Shown: positions 36,901 to 50,955, counted from the first letter of the stretch. The stretch: DNA of 64,000 bases from Caprimulgus europaeus (GCA_907165065.1 OU015526.1:71075723-71139722); one strand, 5' to 3'. Numbers and translations: made by a program. Notes: a model not told the origin generated them from the sequence alone.

Positions 36901-39900
36901 AATGGGCTATAAAACAGACCATTACATAATTGTGCATACAATTTAGTCTAAAATATGTACGCTGTCAGATAACACCAACATGCCCACAGCCTCTGCTAGC
37001 TAGATCAGGCTGAGCTCTGCAGTGACTGCATGGACCACGTAATCACACCTGAGAAGGGGTGTAGACAATGGCCATAAATAAAAAAAAATAATAATTGGGG
37101 GAAAAAAGGGTTTGACAAACCAATATGCAGGCTTTTGTGGTACCTTCCTTGTTAAACTTTTTCCCAAGTTAAAAATTATCCACTTACTTTACCCCCAATC
37201 TTATCTTCCCATGTGATCTTTTACCTTTCCCCCTGACAACACTGCTTCTTTGATACTGCTTGATCAACTGGCTTTTGGAAGTGTTTGTTTTGTCATTGTG
37301 GTGCGTTTTGTCTACTTCGTTAATGATTTCACTATTAATGACATGAGGGACATGCAGGAATGCTGGTTATTCCTATAGGCACCTAAACGTAATGAAATAA
37401 TAAAACATCTGGCAAGTTTCATTTTTAACTGGCATTTCAGAATTGATTGGTGTTTATACTCTGTTACTTGCTTGGAAGATGAAAGAGAAATCTTTATTTC
37501 TAAAGGGTTAGATCTTTTTGCGGTTAATTAAACCTGAATAACTGAGTTCAGTTGATATAAAATGGTTCAGTTCAGTTGGTGATCTGAACAGCTAGTTCAG
37601 AGCTTTATCACCTGATACTTGAAGTTTTAAGAAACCAGCAAACAAACAAAAATTGACAGGTCAAAAAGCTTGTAAAAATAATGGTATAAACACTGATTTA
37701 CCAGATATAAGCAAGTACTTCTGAATCCTCAGAGGGGTCCTTAGAAGGAGCACATTACAGAACCTCTCATGTGTTTTACATCTACTGGGGCAAGGATTAT
37801 TTCCACTTCTTGTCTGATATTTACAAGTTTTTATACTATTTCCCTATGGTTTTGTGCTTGTTTTATTGTTGGTTTTTGGTGTTTTTTTTGTTTTTCCCTT
37901 CGGTTCTCCCCATGGCTAACATATTTATTTCTCACTGTGTTAGCAAATAACTACTCAGCAGGCAAGTGCCTGATGCAAGAATGGAGGAAAAGTTCAGGCC
38001 AATGACTCGGGACTCCACAGGAAAGCATTTCTTTGCTGTCACTACTCAGTGACAATTGATAGGCTACTTTAGAGATGAATTGAGCTTTCCCGTATCATTG
38101 CTGGACAATGGAGAGTTCAGTTGCAATGGATTTCTGTTGCTATGTGAGAATGATGGTCTGTAACTTAGCGTAATAAGAAAAAAAGTTTCCTTGGTAATTT
38201 TCTCACTATGTGGGGCAGACACTGTGTAGTTCTCATTTCGTGTTTTGAAGGATGAACCCTCAGGGTTCATGGAAATCTAAAATAACAACGAACTGCACAT
38301 TAAGAGCCTGTGTGGGATGTGTAGTTTTTTTGACCTCCCCGTTGCACTCTTTTTGATGGAGGACAGATAAGATGAAGTGACCTGTGAGGGACAGGGCACT
38401 AAACATTTGCTGAGGCTGAAGGGTGCCTGTTCAATTGCTTCAGAAGAAAAGAGTGGAGGCAATACACTTGCCCAGGTTGGGGTGAAATCATTCACTGTCT
38501 TGCATCCACATTTTACTGTAGCAATTCCACTGGAACGTAAAGGAGGGTAACGGAGGAGTAAATTAGCTTGTATTTATATTGCATTTATTTATTTAAAGCA
38601 GTAGTATATACCTCAAAAGATCACTGTTCTTTTATGGAGTATGTCTTGCTATGAATAATTAGTATTATTGATGGCAGAATTTTGTTATTAATACAAGCTT
38701 GTTGTATTTGGTCTTTGAGACATGAAATATTTCCACACTTATGCTATCTCTGAATTTATCCCTTTTTTTGAATTGCATGCTTTTTGCAGTGGTGCCTGAA
38801 GCTTATTGGGTTAAATGATGTCTGAGAAAGGCTTTAGCATTCACTGCTTGACTGCTTGATGTGGAATTAGTGTGTTTAACGATATAGTATTATGGATAGT
38901 GATGAACAAAACATAACTACAGTGTACAACACTGATTAAATTACTGTGTTTTTCTTAATCTAAACTTTTACATCAAGATTTATGAGTTGATTAATGTTAG
39001 TCATGCATGAAAGCCTGTCTGAATTAGATTCTCAAAGCTGCTATAGGTTATACTTGGAGAATTCTGATACATAAGTAATCTAGGGTATGGTGTTTGAGAT
39101 CTTCTTCAGTAAGGTGTGATGCAAGCACATGAATATGGAACAGTTTTGAATTCCACATTTTTCCTCTCTAAAACATTTAGGAAGGGTGCAAAATATTGCC
39201 ACTGTCAAAGATATGTGTTATAAAATGTATACCATTGATTCTGTTAAAAAGACAAGTGTGGCCAGTTTATATAGTTCAGGAGTTGTACCTGAATCAACAG
39301 TTGTACCTGTATCAACTTGTATGTTGATATTAAGATAAATCAGATGTCATATGTTCATGACCTTAATAAACACATGACAGCTTTTATTAGCTGAGGTTTC
39401 GAACCCTGGTGTATGGAAGGAGGGATGGTGCTAAGTGAGGCAGAAAAGGGAAGTGGGTGAGCTATTGCTTGTTTGGTTTGCTTATTTGTTACAACACTAC
39501 TCAAGCATAACTTTCTTCATGACCTTTTAAATTATTTGGTACTTGATGATGTACTTCATTTGAGAGTGTCTTTAGCCTTGAGATTTAAAGTGGTCGTTGC
39601 AAAAGAATATTGATGTGCAGGCAGTTAATAGATTTTGATTCCATTGAAACGCCGTGGGGAAGCTCAGTCATTTGTTTTTTGACACCAACTTCATTGTGAC
39701 AGTCAAATTTTACTGGATAAGCTAAACAATATTTTTAAAGCAACTAAAACTTGTTATGTGTTGACTTCTATTTTCTTTTTTGTGTTAATCCTACTGAACA
39801 ACAGATTTTAATTCTGCTAATGCACAGTGCTACTGTATTTTGTTTTGTAAATCACTTTCTTGGAATCTATAGAAAAAAACATTTAATCAGTGATTTTTTT

Positions 39901-42900
39901 TTTTAATGCTCATGAATCTTCTGTGAATTGATTCTACTTTTCAGACCTTACTTCAGATTTTCATCAAATTTACCTACATAATACTTTATTATATCTTACT
40001 TGCATGCAATATATTTCAGACATTCCCAATATTAATAAAGGTATAGATAGTTATGACCTGGCTAACTCCAGGAAAGGATATGGACCTTTCAAAAAGTCTT
40101 CCATTCTTCTTTTAAAGCTCACACTAATATATTCCTTTTTCAGGAAGGATGAAGTATTCTTTCTGTATAGCTTTTATTTCTTCTTAAGAAAACCTTTCCA
40201 ATAGAATCCTTATAGAATTCCAATTCATGCATAAACTGATACAATGAGTACAATTTCTTTTCAGTTTTAATGTCATCTCTGCAATAAACTATGCATATAT
40301 TTAACAGCTTTTTTTTTTCTTTTTCTGAAGCACACATGAAAGATCTGTTGAGTGGAGAATCTGTTTCGCAAGTTTGGATGGAGATCGAAATTTCACTGTT
40401 ATGAACCCCTAAATACAGACACCTATTAGGAACATGCTGAAAAACATTGCAAATATAATTCCCTAGTAAAATGCTGTGAATATCCTACATGCTGCATGTT
40501 TTTGTTGTCATTTGTACAAATACAGTATACAAGGGAGAAAAGAAATCTGTCATTGTCAGACATTGCTTCCCAGAAACTGCAATAACTAACCCTTTTCAAC
40601 AATTTATTTCTGGGAAGAAATGAAATTTGCAGTTTATTCAGCTCCACTGTATTAGTGATTGAAAAACACTTTAAAAATAAATCTCATTCAACTCCGAGGT
40701 CCCTAATTTTGACATTACAGTTTTAGAACATGACACAGAGGACAGGGCTCACTTTAATTGAATTCTTTTGGAAAAGGCTGCCACAAGACACTCTGGACCA
40801 GATTCCCCAGCAGCCTTAAACATGCTACAGTCCTTCTCACAGAGCAGGTGGCAAACACTATCACTTTTGACATACTTGCATTTTACACTTGGTTTACACA
40901 TGTGCAGATGTTGACACATGGTTCAGAGCAAAATAAAGGATATCTCCTTACAAAGTTATATAAAGAGAAATAAGATATTCAGCGTGGGCCAAGTAAATGC
41001 ACAGAGCTATGAGTACAGGGCAGATAATTCATTTTGTTGAATGTACAGTCTAATGATTTCTTCAAATAAATCAGTGATTATGGGGTTCTACTGACATAAC
41101 AAGACATATAACTTTTTTATTATGAGCTTAGTGTGCATGAGGAAAAATGCAACACACATGACAACTAATTTTTGTTACTATTTTCTTTAAGGCAGAACAT
41201 GAGAGATCTGGATTGACACTGATTCTCCAGTATAAATCAGATTAATCTTTCTCTAATTGTTTTTTCTTTTAATGTGCCTTTCTTGAAGTCATCTCTCTTT
41301 TACTATTTTAAAGTCACTGAGAGGGTGATCTGCCTTGTATCTTGGTCTCCGTTTCTTTCTGTGATTGAAACTTAAAAAAAAAAAAAAAAAGAAGTCTGAA
41401 CACTGATCTTATTTCCAGAGCAGTGACAGCATCTGTTGTGAACAAACCTATCATAAAAGGTGACCTGGATAATTACATGTTCAATTCCAGCATCAAGCTG
41501 ATAAATTTGTGTCACATGGGCTATACCATGTATTAAATAACATGCCTGACTGTCTGTTCTGAGAGTGCATCAAGAATTGTTTCATTCTGGTCAGTATCCT
41601 TTGTTCTTCAGGATGGCTTTTCTAATATCTGTGGATAACTGTCTGTGACATGTGGCCTCTAATATTGAACAAACCTCAGTGGGATTATTTCATGAGGCTG
41701 ACACTTGCAGGCTTTTGTGGGATGCAACTTTGGACAAGATGTTCCCTACACCACTTTCTATTAAAAATTCTCATGTTTGGGGTTTTTTTTTGTTTGTTTG
41801 TTTGTTTTGTTTTTTTCCCATGGGTCCTTTTAAACTATTGAGTAATTTAATAATAACCTTTCAGTTTTGTCAGCCACAGAAAACATGGTGGTATGTATCT
41901 TTCAGAAGGGGATGGGCTCCACGAGTCCCACAGATCACGTTTGCACTTTTTAGTTCTCTCTTAAAATTAGAAATTCAACTGATACTAAATAAATTTATTT
42001 TGATTGCAGAGTTTCTTAAATCTTCAAACTGCTGAGAATGGCTACAGGCTCGTTAGTTTGTTCTTCTACCCATATTACTTTAAAAGCTTCTTGGCAACTT
42101 AAGAAGATGATCATGTCATAGCTATCTCTTTATTTGGCTATTAAACTTTTGTTAATTTTGGAAATATAGCATCTAAATATCAGAAATATGAGTGAAATTT
42201 TCAACGGTGTTGGTGTGGTTTTAACTTTTTAATTAAGAGTATATTTTGAACAAGTTTATTATCCAGAATATATGTGTGGTTTTTTTAAGCAGCAGGAACA
42301 AAAGTACTATATAAACTAGGTTACCAAAACTGCTGGGGGGGGTGGAAAAAGCTTTAAATTTAAGATGACTTACCAATAAATGCCTCCTTGATAAAGTTAG
42401 ACACAGCAGTGTGCTGAGTTTCTAAGCAAACCTTCCTGATCTAGCTTCTCTGGATAGAAGAGACACACGTTTCAGATTGACTTTAAATTTAACTGATAAT
42501 TTTAGGACAACTAATGTGTCAAATTGCTGTTATCATTTTCTAGTATGTTGCAAAACTTCAATAAAATTACTGTTGTTACTGTTGTTATACTGTGTTCGCT
42601 AGTATAAATGCCAAGCTCAAACCACAAAGCAGTGCAACTTCTTTATATCAAAGAACTCTTTCTCAAAACTTGAGCTAAATTAAAAGAAATAGCCTATGGG
42701 AGAAAGTGAAAACAGAAAAAAAGAAGGCCTTAGTGCCTATGGGCCTCAACTAATTCCCTAGCTCTCTGTCAAGTCCTATACAAAACCAGAATAAGAGATT
42801 GTCCCTCCTAAAAAACAACAAAAAAACCCCAAAAAACCCCACCAAAAAATAAAAAAACCCCCCACACAACAAAAAAAACCCTTGCACAAACCCATGCTTT

Positions 42901-45900
42901 GTGAATGCCTTTCTTCCTCTTTGGTGGAAGGAAAATGGAGATGGTGCAATACAAAGGCCAGGGACAAAATGAGGAATAATAGTCAAGCCTGAGTCCATGC
43001 TTAATATTCTATTCACTATAGTGCAATGCCTTTCAAACAGATCCAGAGAAAGAGCAACTGAACAGTGAAAGAGACTTCAGATCACAAGTCCATTAGTTAT
43101 AAAATCTAAAGAATAGATAACATAAACTTTGGTGAGATGCACTAAACAGTACACACTGCTACGTGTGTGCCATGCAAATTGCCTTGAACCCTGTGTGAAA
43201 AGTAGTGGGCTTTTCTTGAAGAAGAAAAATAATGAATACCCTTTAGAAAGGTAATGACATGCCTATATATCACTGAAACAGGAGGCAGAACACAAAACAA
43301 ATTAATGATTATTTGTAAACCTAATAAGGGAGTGTCAAGGACAGCTAGTGCACCAGACAGTACATGAATGTGAATGATAAAAGGGAAAGCAAACAGCCAC
43401 TAAGAAAACTACAGGAGAATTACTGTGTCATTAAAACCAAATATAAAGAGGGCTTATGCTTAACAGAAAGACTAACTACTCTGTTTTTTCCTAATATACA
43501 GGAATGTTTGTCAAAAACTTTAATGATGTAATTTACTACTGTCAAATAAGGACCTTTTAGAGGGTGAGAGTATGGAAAGAGAAAAACAAGTTCTGAACAA
43601 TAAAAAAAATCTTTTGTGGAGTGTGGTTGCTTGTGTGGCAGTGAGTATGGAACCATTCTACCTGTGCACAAAACTTTTTTTTAACATTAAAAAAAATTTC
43701 CGCAATGCTGACCTTAAGGTGAGCCTCGTTTTTGAAGATTCTTTTGATCAATGGCTGAGACACTGTTTTGAAACATAAAGAAAAAATTAAAAAATCAAAG
43801 AAAGTTGACATGGTTTTTTTCTGCTGGGGGATTGTTGTATGTTCTGCTGCTGTGAACTGTAGAGTGTCTCTGATCTCGCATCTCTCAAGCTTCTTGGAAT
43901 TAAAAAAGCACAACAAGTGGTCACCTAGGCTGGACATCCTATATAACCTTCATCCCCTGTGTTTCTCAAACCCCTGTTACTGTGGATTCTTGCCATTGGA
44001 CTGCATCCCAAAGGAATACTTTTCTATTGGGAAAACCATGTTTCTTTGCAACTGCAACATTCTGAGGGAATGGATGAATTTTTACAAGATATCCTAAAAT
44101 AATATAAGAAGAAAATACTATTTGAGGAGCACTACACTTTGTCCTCACCAGAGAAGAACATTTTGGGTTTTCTCCCATTTGAAAACATGAAGTTTGTAAA
44201 CTTTATATCTTATGCTGTAATATAAATCTTTAATAACGTGGTAATAGAATTGTTGTGATTTGTCTGTCTTCAGCACTGCGTTTCAACTGACTTAGTGATA
44301 GCCTAATGAAATTCAAATAGCTGGACTGAAGGTTAGAGGGGGATGACACATGAGGCTGATATTAATAATGTATGTGAGCAAATAGACTTGCAGTAGCAGT
44401 TCCAACAATGTGGAACAAGTTACAAAGAGAGGTCTGTCTCAATATGACCTGCACTAGAAAACAGTATTGAAACTCAAGATCTGCAGTTCTAAAACACAGC
44501 TTTCCTGTCCACTGAGCTCCTGTCCAATACGAGCCATCCCCTGCTGTGCAGCAAATGCCCACATCATTTCATAACAATCTGGCCAAATAAGCAGTTACAG
44601 ATTTTTCTCCTTTCTGAAGCTGTCAACCTTATCAAATGTGATGTGGAACTGAATTAGTGTCTATGTTTGATCATTTGTCACAGTGGAAATAAGTTTTGGT
44701 GCTTGCTTGGTGACAAAGCAATAGCAAAGTATGTGAGCTAAATTACTCCATATGCTAGAAAATGTGAAACTGCCTCATGTTTTGTGCTTTCTACTAACAA
44801 GCAGAAAATCTTTGTAATTCCATTAATTTGGTATGGATTTCCACTTGGCTAAATGGTCATGAAGAATGGTGTCACAACATTAATGTTGCTTTAGATTTTT
44901 CAGTTTAATATTGGTTTCTTCTCAAATAGTAGTTTCTAGCTTCTTGTGTTCGTCCTAAAGTCTGTCAATGACCTGAAAGGAAGATAATCTTGTCTGTCAT
45001 CTTATCTTGGAAATACAAGAAAAATGAATGTGTCAGATAACACTTATGTCTTACATGATTGGTTTTGTGTCAGATTCTGGATACACCCATGCCATTTTCT
45101 GGCTCAAGGTGGTTGGTTGAATATTCAGCTGAGGATTCATTGGTAAGAATGTGCAAGTTGTTTTGAGCTTCCTTGCTACCTTCTCCACCACCCTGCTCTG
45201 ATTTGTTGGTGTCAGTTTTGTTTCTAAATACCTGGTAAGTATCTTCTATAGTGAATTAAGATAAGATGGTAATCTAGGAAGTCCTGAATTAATGAGCACA
45301 TTTTAAATTTTGATAATGTGCCTGAGTGATTTAGTAAAAGTTGGCATTTGCTGAAACAAACCTAGAAGTTAAGGTATGATCTTTATTGATGGGCAACCGT
45401 TTATCAACCAGCTTCAATGGCTATAAAACTTTAGAAAGTAACAAAACAAGCCAGTGATAACACGGATAACACTTGAACAGGGTATTTATTCGCTGTTGTC
45501 AACTGGGATCCATCAGATTTTGATGTAAGTATTTGATCTGATGGTAAACGTAGCCTTTGTTTATAGGAAAAAATCTGATTATCTTTCAGTGCAGCATTCT
45601 CCCAAAAGCCTTATCAGTTTTCTTTGTTGCTCAGTGAATTTATGAAGTCTCTCTTTGTACACATCTTCCTCATGACTCAGCAGTGTCTGCCATAGCAGTG
45701 AATGTTTTCACACCAAAATGGACTCCTTCCACTTCGGTGTGAGCGGAGGCTTACATTATATGACAACTTTCCTGGTGACCAAAACAGCAAGAAGTGTAAC
45801 CTCTTGCACTTTTAGCTACGTAACTTCTTCTCCTGTTACTCACTTGGTGCTCCTGGAAAGAATTGGAGGAAAATTATCTTTCTTTCACAGCAGAAAGCAT

Positions 45901-47235
45901 CATAAGTGTCAAATCTGTGATGTTGCCTCCATATGTTATTTGGCTGTTCAAAACTGACTGCAAGATGCATGCATGTAAAAGATTTTCATTTTTCCTGCAC
46001 TCTTCAAGTGCTTTATACTTGCATAAGATTTTCTGGAGTGTTAAACAGCATCATATAACAAGTGACTTGATCTGGTCTGTGTACTGCTATTCTTATGTGC
46101 CTCAAGGGATTTATGGCAGTTTTTTGGTAGCTAAACCACCACTGAAGAAGAGGAGACGTGTCACTCTTTCTCTTTATCTCATACCTGTACTTATAGTTAA
46201 TTTAATCCAGGAAAGATGATAGCTAATTTGCTCAAAGGCAAAGAGCAGGTAGAGGCTAGCATCTGGAGTTGCTCAGTCCACTAACAAGCAGTCCAGATTT
46301 TTAAAAAAGATATGCATGTCTTTGCAGTCTGTCTTTATGGTCTTCTGCTAGCAGACTTCAGCACTTTTCTTTCCCTCTGGGTAACTGTGAATAGGCAGCT
46401 GTGTCACTGCAGTTAGTGTGGTGGTGTGCTGAGATCATAAATCCTGCTGAGAGGAAGCTTTCAAAGCTCAAGAGAAGAAATTCACTAGCTATCACTCTCC
46501 AGATTTGGGGAGTCCTACTGGCTTGCATCCAAGTCCAGCGCATGGACAGAGCGAGTGGATTAGCCAACAGAGCATCACCGAGGTGTGGTGTTGGCTTTGC
46601 TTGGCTAAGACAGCTGTTGCAGGGATTGTTTGGCAGAAGCTCTGGTTCAGGAGAAGCTCTTCAGTATCAGATGCAATTTGCAAGGATGAGGAGCAGTGCT
46701 TGCCTGGGATGTATGAGACACAGGAGCCTTTAGATTTCAGTGGTTTCTGAACCGTTCTGTGTTCTTCTAGTCACTCTTGGTGTTGTAGTCTTACTTTTCT
46801 TTGCTGACTTGCTTCATTACGCTTTTTTTTTATTATTATTTTTTCCCTGACAGTTGCTCAAGTCCTGCTTTTTTGCTCGCAGAAAATGAAAACAGATTTT
46901 GAATTCTTAATATAAACTTTCATAAACTGAGAAGCCATCCCTGGGGTATAGCTCTCAAAGTATGTCTTTAAAGATTTGTCTTCCACTGCCCTGCTGCTGT
47001 CCTTGCTTTGCACGCTTATTCTGTTGCTGAGGTTGAAGCCTCATTATCACTAAGGAGTTTTAGAGTTTATGATAAATTGTTCTGTGAAAACCTCAGCTCA
47101 GTAATAATCCAAAAAGAAAGCAGAATGTTAAGGGTTGTTGGGAAAGCAACAGAGAACAAAATAGAACATCATGTATTAATCCCTGCTTTGCCAGCATCGT
47201 GTTGAATACCATATGTAGCACTGGTTCCTGTCAGT
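33967..47235. other. Long AT-rich noncoding stretch, no assignable gene
   Basis: About 13 kb without a recognised transposon, RNA gene or exon. It includes A-runs near 35068-35083, 35492-35505 and 41373-41389, an A/C-rich simple stretch at about 42809-42883, an 18-bp tandem duplication at 39282-39317 and a near-perfect palindrome at 38252-38270. Open frames up to 127 codons have no recognisable motif. Confidence 0.55.
39282..39317 (+). repeat. 18-bp tandem duplication
   Basis: Two consecutive copies of GTTGTACCTGAATCAACA / GTTGTACCTGTATCAACT with two differences. Confidence 0.9.
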
Positions 47236-47400
47236 TTGAAAAAGATATAGTACAGCTGGAACAGGTTCAGAGAAGGACAGCAATAAACTGTAAAGCTATG
47301 GGATAGTTTCTGTTTAAGGAACAACCATATGTGGAAAAGCAGAGCTTCTCAACTGGAAGGAGATGAGAGATGGAGGGTAATGTGATTTAAGCCTGAAAAA
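47236..47400 (+). mobile_element. Old, diverged CR1 LINE fragment
   Basis: The text GTACAGCTGGAACAGGTTCAGAGAAGGACAGCAA, with GAAAAGCAGAGCTTCTCAACTGGAAGG further on, follows the part of CR1 ORF2 that encodes the QVQRRA...[10 protein letters not shown] segment, but with many substitutions and small gaps. It represents an older CR1 subfamily than the copies at 50024 and 54050. Ends are approximate. Confidence 0.65.
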
Positions 47401-50023
47401 TAAAGAGATTTCAAGAGGGAGAAGAGAAACAACAGGAGCTGAATTAGAAAAAAAGCACCTGCTTAATCTACTGCTCTAATGGGCAATGAGCAGGGTGCAG
47501 GGAGGCTCTGTCTGTGCTTCCTTCGGGAAGGCGAAGCCTCAAGTGGGGAGCAGAGGACCCCACACTTCCTACACCTTTTGGGGTGGGTGTTGAACTGGGG
47601 AGGCAAGGGTGAGAGCAGCAGCCTCCTGTGCTGGGGCAGAGCTGGGGCTCCAGTGCCTGGCCCAGGGGCTTGTCCCTGCCTTCTGCAGGGGTGGTTGGGA
47701 AGCTGTCCTGGGGCAGAAACTCCTGTCACTGCTGCAGCCTGACTGCAGATCTTAGTGGGCCCTGGCTCTTCTCCCCAGCTATGTGAAAGAAGGAAGAGGA
47801 AAAGGAAGGAATATAAAAATTAGACATGGGTTCAGAGCATGTTTTTGAATGCGCAATCAATTTTTTCTGTAATTGAACTCCATTTAAGAATACCTTTTTT
47901 CACATGTAATGGCTTTTTTTCAGAGAGAAGAAAAACTCTCAATGATTTTTTTTTTTGTGGCATTTTGTTACATAAAGGGAATTCTAATATAACACTCGCA
48001 GGCTCACAGTCAGTTTAAAAAAAACCCAAGCAGTTTAATCATTAAAAAATAAACCAGCTACATATTTTTAAAACCAGCAAAATTTAAGTTGGTTAACTAG
48101 TTACTATAGCCCCAAGCTTCTGCATCAACTAGTTTGATAATTACTTTCCTGCTTGTCACGAAAAGAAAAATGCTAAAGGCAAGCTCGATACCGTGTAACA
48201 CACCTGCACAAGTTCCATATTTGTACTTGCTTTACATGCTGACAGTGCTCTCCAGAAAAATTAATGATGCTGAACTCTAAGAGCAAATGTCATTTAAAGA
48301 GTGCAATTAAATAAGGCGAGTCAGCCTTGAGAGTATTTTGTTTGTTTAAAGGTGTGGGGGGGTGAACAGGAAGCAAAACTAATTCGGGTTGCACTTTAAA
48401 ATTTTCCTCTGGGCTCCTGAGGAACAATGCTGGGAAACTAGTTTTTCCACTCTCAGCTCCTCAGCACTAAATTAAACTTCTTCTTTGGTTTCACAGTGCA
48501 TACAATAACCATATCTTATATTTACATTTGTAACCAGCTAAGCTAGTTTCAACATATCCCAGTTCTGTTCTCCTACAGCCCATGCCATCCTCATGTCTAC
48601 CTGGTAACTTTGATTTCCACAAACTTTTCTAAAGAAATTAAAAATTAAAAGTGGGGATTTTTTCTGCACTCTAACCTCTAATTCTTTTTCAAAAAAAATT
48701 TAAAAATTAAAGGTATTTTTTTCTCCACTCTAACCTCTTTTGAAGGAAGATAGTGCTTTGCTTGAAAATAAGCAAATGACAAGTTCCTGTTGACATGGAA
48801 CAGTTGGAATCAAAAATATGTTATTTTTTTCGGGACAGGAATATATCTCCAGCTTTGGATTCCTAAAACTGCTTGCAGAAAGAAAAAAGTTATATTTTTA
48901 CTGTGTAAGGCTGCAGATTGTGCAAAGTTGTGCAGTTAGGAGTATCAGAAGATAACAGAGCCTTTCCCCAAAGACTTGTGCTGCAGAGGCAAGACAGAAC
49001 AGACACAGGGCTGGGTGGGACTTGCAGCACTCTGCCTGGGAAAGCGCAGGAGCTCCTGAACCAATGATTCATGTATACTACTTACCTTTTTTTTTTAAGT
49101 TGCTTAATTCATTAATAAGTATAATCACTGGGTAGTCAAACTTGATCTGTTTATGCCTATGAAATTAAAAACTGTATGTTATAGCATAACCGTAGCTAGG
49201 GAATGTGTGTGTTTGACACTCTCTGTTTTACTGGATCTGAAAGATGATTTGATTGAAATGATGGTAATTTAGTTTGTGGGACTAGTTATTAATAAGGCAC
49301 TAAAATAATATTGCTAATTACAAACTCAGAAAATAACATTAGTATCTAAAATAGGGACCAGAGTTCAGAATAGGCTGTAATTTGGATCTGGTATATCCTG
49401 AAAATCAATATGCTGTCTCTGCAAGATTTTTAGCTCAAACAGTAGTACTTTGAAATTTCATCTTGGTCAGAAACTCATAAACTCTGTGTGTTGAGAAGAA
49501 GCGGGAGGTGAGGGAGAGGGTCATATATGACTGGTCTGAAATCAAGTTTGTGTAGATAAATTCACAAGAGATGAGTATGGCTGTTGACACATACACCTGT
49601 GTGTGCTCTCTGCAAATTTAGGCGAGGGAGTAAAAGTTGGTTTGTGTTCTATCTATTTCTACTGTATGTAAGAGCAGGTATTTAGTACACAGACAGCTGA
49701 AAGATTCTCATGGAAAGCCTAGGTAAGGTCTGATAAGATGATTCACACCATTTACTCGTTCAAAGAGGCAATGGCTGTGAAGAGAGAGGCCTGAAAAGAT
49801 CTGCTAATGAAACAGTTTGAGGAAGAAAAGAGGGAGAAGGATGGAAGAAAATTGATGAGAACTGAGAACATAATTATATTTTTCCAAGTAGGAGGTAGCA
49901 TATTGGATGATTTATGCAATACAGAAGTTTGTTCAGTTGGAATGATGAATTTTTTTTTTTAAATTATGCTAATACCAATTATTTTCATTATCTGGATGTG
50001 AATAAAATACAGCTTTTGCTTAG
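47401..50023. other. Noncoding DNA with a local GC-rich patch
   Basis: A GC-rich but CpG-poor patch lies at about 47460-47780, directly after the old CR1 fragment; it has open frames of 87-88 codons on both strands, a sign of composition and not coding. A duplicated AT-rich segment of about 60-bp period lies at 48630-48740. The rest is AT-rich with nothing recognised. Confidence 0.5.
48630..48740 (+). repeat. Imperfect tandem duplication, about 60-bp period
   Basis: The motif TAAAAATTAAA...TTTTTTCT..CACTCTAACCTCT occurs twice (starting at 48639 and 48701), with CACTCTAACCTCT at 48667 and 48726. Confidence 0.8.
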
Positions 50024-50955
50024 TCACTCTCATTCTGGGCCACTCCTGTTTAACATCTTTAGCAATGATCTAGATGAAGGGATTGAGTGCACCCTCAGTA
50101 AATTCAGATGACACCAAGCTGGGTGGAAGTGTTGATTTTCTCGAGGGTAAGAAGGCTCTACAGAGGGACCTGGACAGGTTGAATAAATGGGCTGCAACCA
50201 ATTGTACAAGGTTCAACAAGGCCAAGTGCCCCGTCCTGCACTTGGGTCACAACACCCATGCAATGCTACAGGATTGGGTTAGAGTGGTTGGAAAGCTGTC
50301 TGACAGAAAAGGACCTGGGGGTGTTGGTTGACAGCCAGCTGAATATGAGCCAGCAGTGTGCACAGGTGGCCAAGAAGGCCAATGGCATCCTGACCTGTAT
50401 CAGAAACAGTGTGGCCAGCAGGACCAGGGAAGTCATCCTTCCCCTGTACTCGGCCTTGGTCAGGCAGCACCTTGAGTACAGTGACCAGTTTTGGGCCCCT
50501 CATTACAAGAAGGACACTGAGGCGCTGGAGTGTGTCCAGAGAAGGGCAATGAAGCTGGTGAAGGGGCTGGAGAACAAGTCTTATGAGGAGCAGCTGAGAG
50601 AAGTGGGGTTGTTCAGTCTAGAGAAGAGGAGGTTGAGACCTAATTGCTGTCTACAACTACCGGAAAGGAGGTTGTAGCGAGGCAGGTGTGTGTCTCCCCA
50701 GTAACTAGTGATTGAACAAGATGCAATGGCCTTAAGGTACACCAGGGGAGGTACAGATTGGATGTCAGGAAGTACTTCACTGAAGGGGTTCTCAGGCACT
50801 GGAGTAGGTTGCCTAGGGAGGTGGTTGAGTCACCATCCCTGGAGGTATTTAAAAGACAGCTAGATGGGGTGCTTGAAGATATGGTTTAGTAGTGGACAGG
50901 TACGGTTGGACACAATGATGTCAGAGGTCTTTTCCAACCAGATGATTCTATGATT
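50024..50955 (+). mobile_element. CR1 LINE, 5'-truncated copy with reverse-transcriptase fragment
   Basis: The copy spans from the segment encoding [21 protein letters not shown] of the CR1 reverse transcriptase to the 3' terminus TGATTCTATGATT, about 930 bp. The order of blocks is normal: the (F/Y)ADD catalytic region, [78 protein letters not shown], then the untranslated tail. CR1 ORF2 acts in nuclear target-primed reverse transcription. This copy cannot: the frame shifts at about 50107, where two bases are missing inside the FADD motif, again near 50265-50330 and once more near 50640. CR1 normally makes no clear target duplication and none is evident. Confidence 0.95.
50074..50677 (+). pseudogene. 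CR1 ORF2 (reverse transcriptase C-terminal half), frameshifted
   Basis: Two overlapping frames together cover the region downstream of the catalytic aspartates: 50074-50331 carries [19 protein letters not shown] through VLHLGHN, and 50258-50677 carries [18 protein letters not shown] through LEKRRLR. Upstream of 50107 a third frame holds the preceding residues. The catalytic (F/Y)ADD is damaged by a 2-base loss, so only SDD-like text remains. The N-terminal endonuclease and the first RT blocks are absent by 5' truncation. Confidence 0.88.

Noticed and set aside
45100-45240. Exon candidates before donors GGTAAGAATG (about 45143) and TGGTAAGTATC (about 45232)
   Set aside because: The possible acceptors give exons of about 14-25 nt without a supporting frame.
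50258-50677. Host gene with reverse-transcriptase similarity
   Set aside because: The frame is a fragment of CR1 ORF2 with frameshifts on both sides and the CR1 3' terminus downstream.
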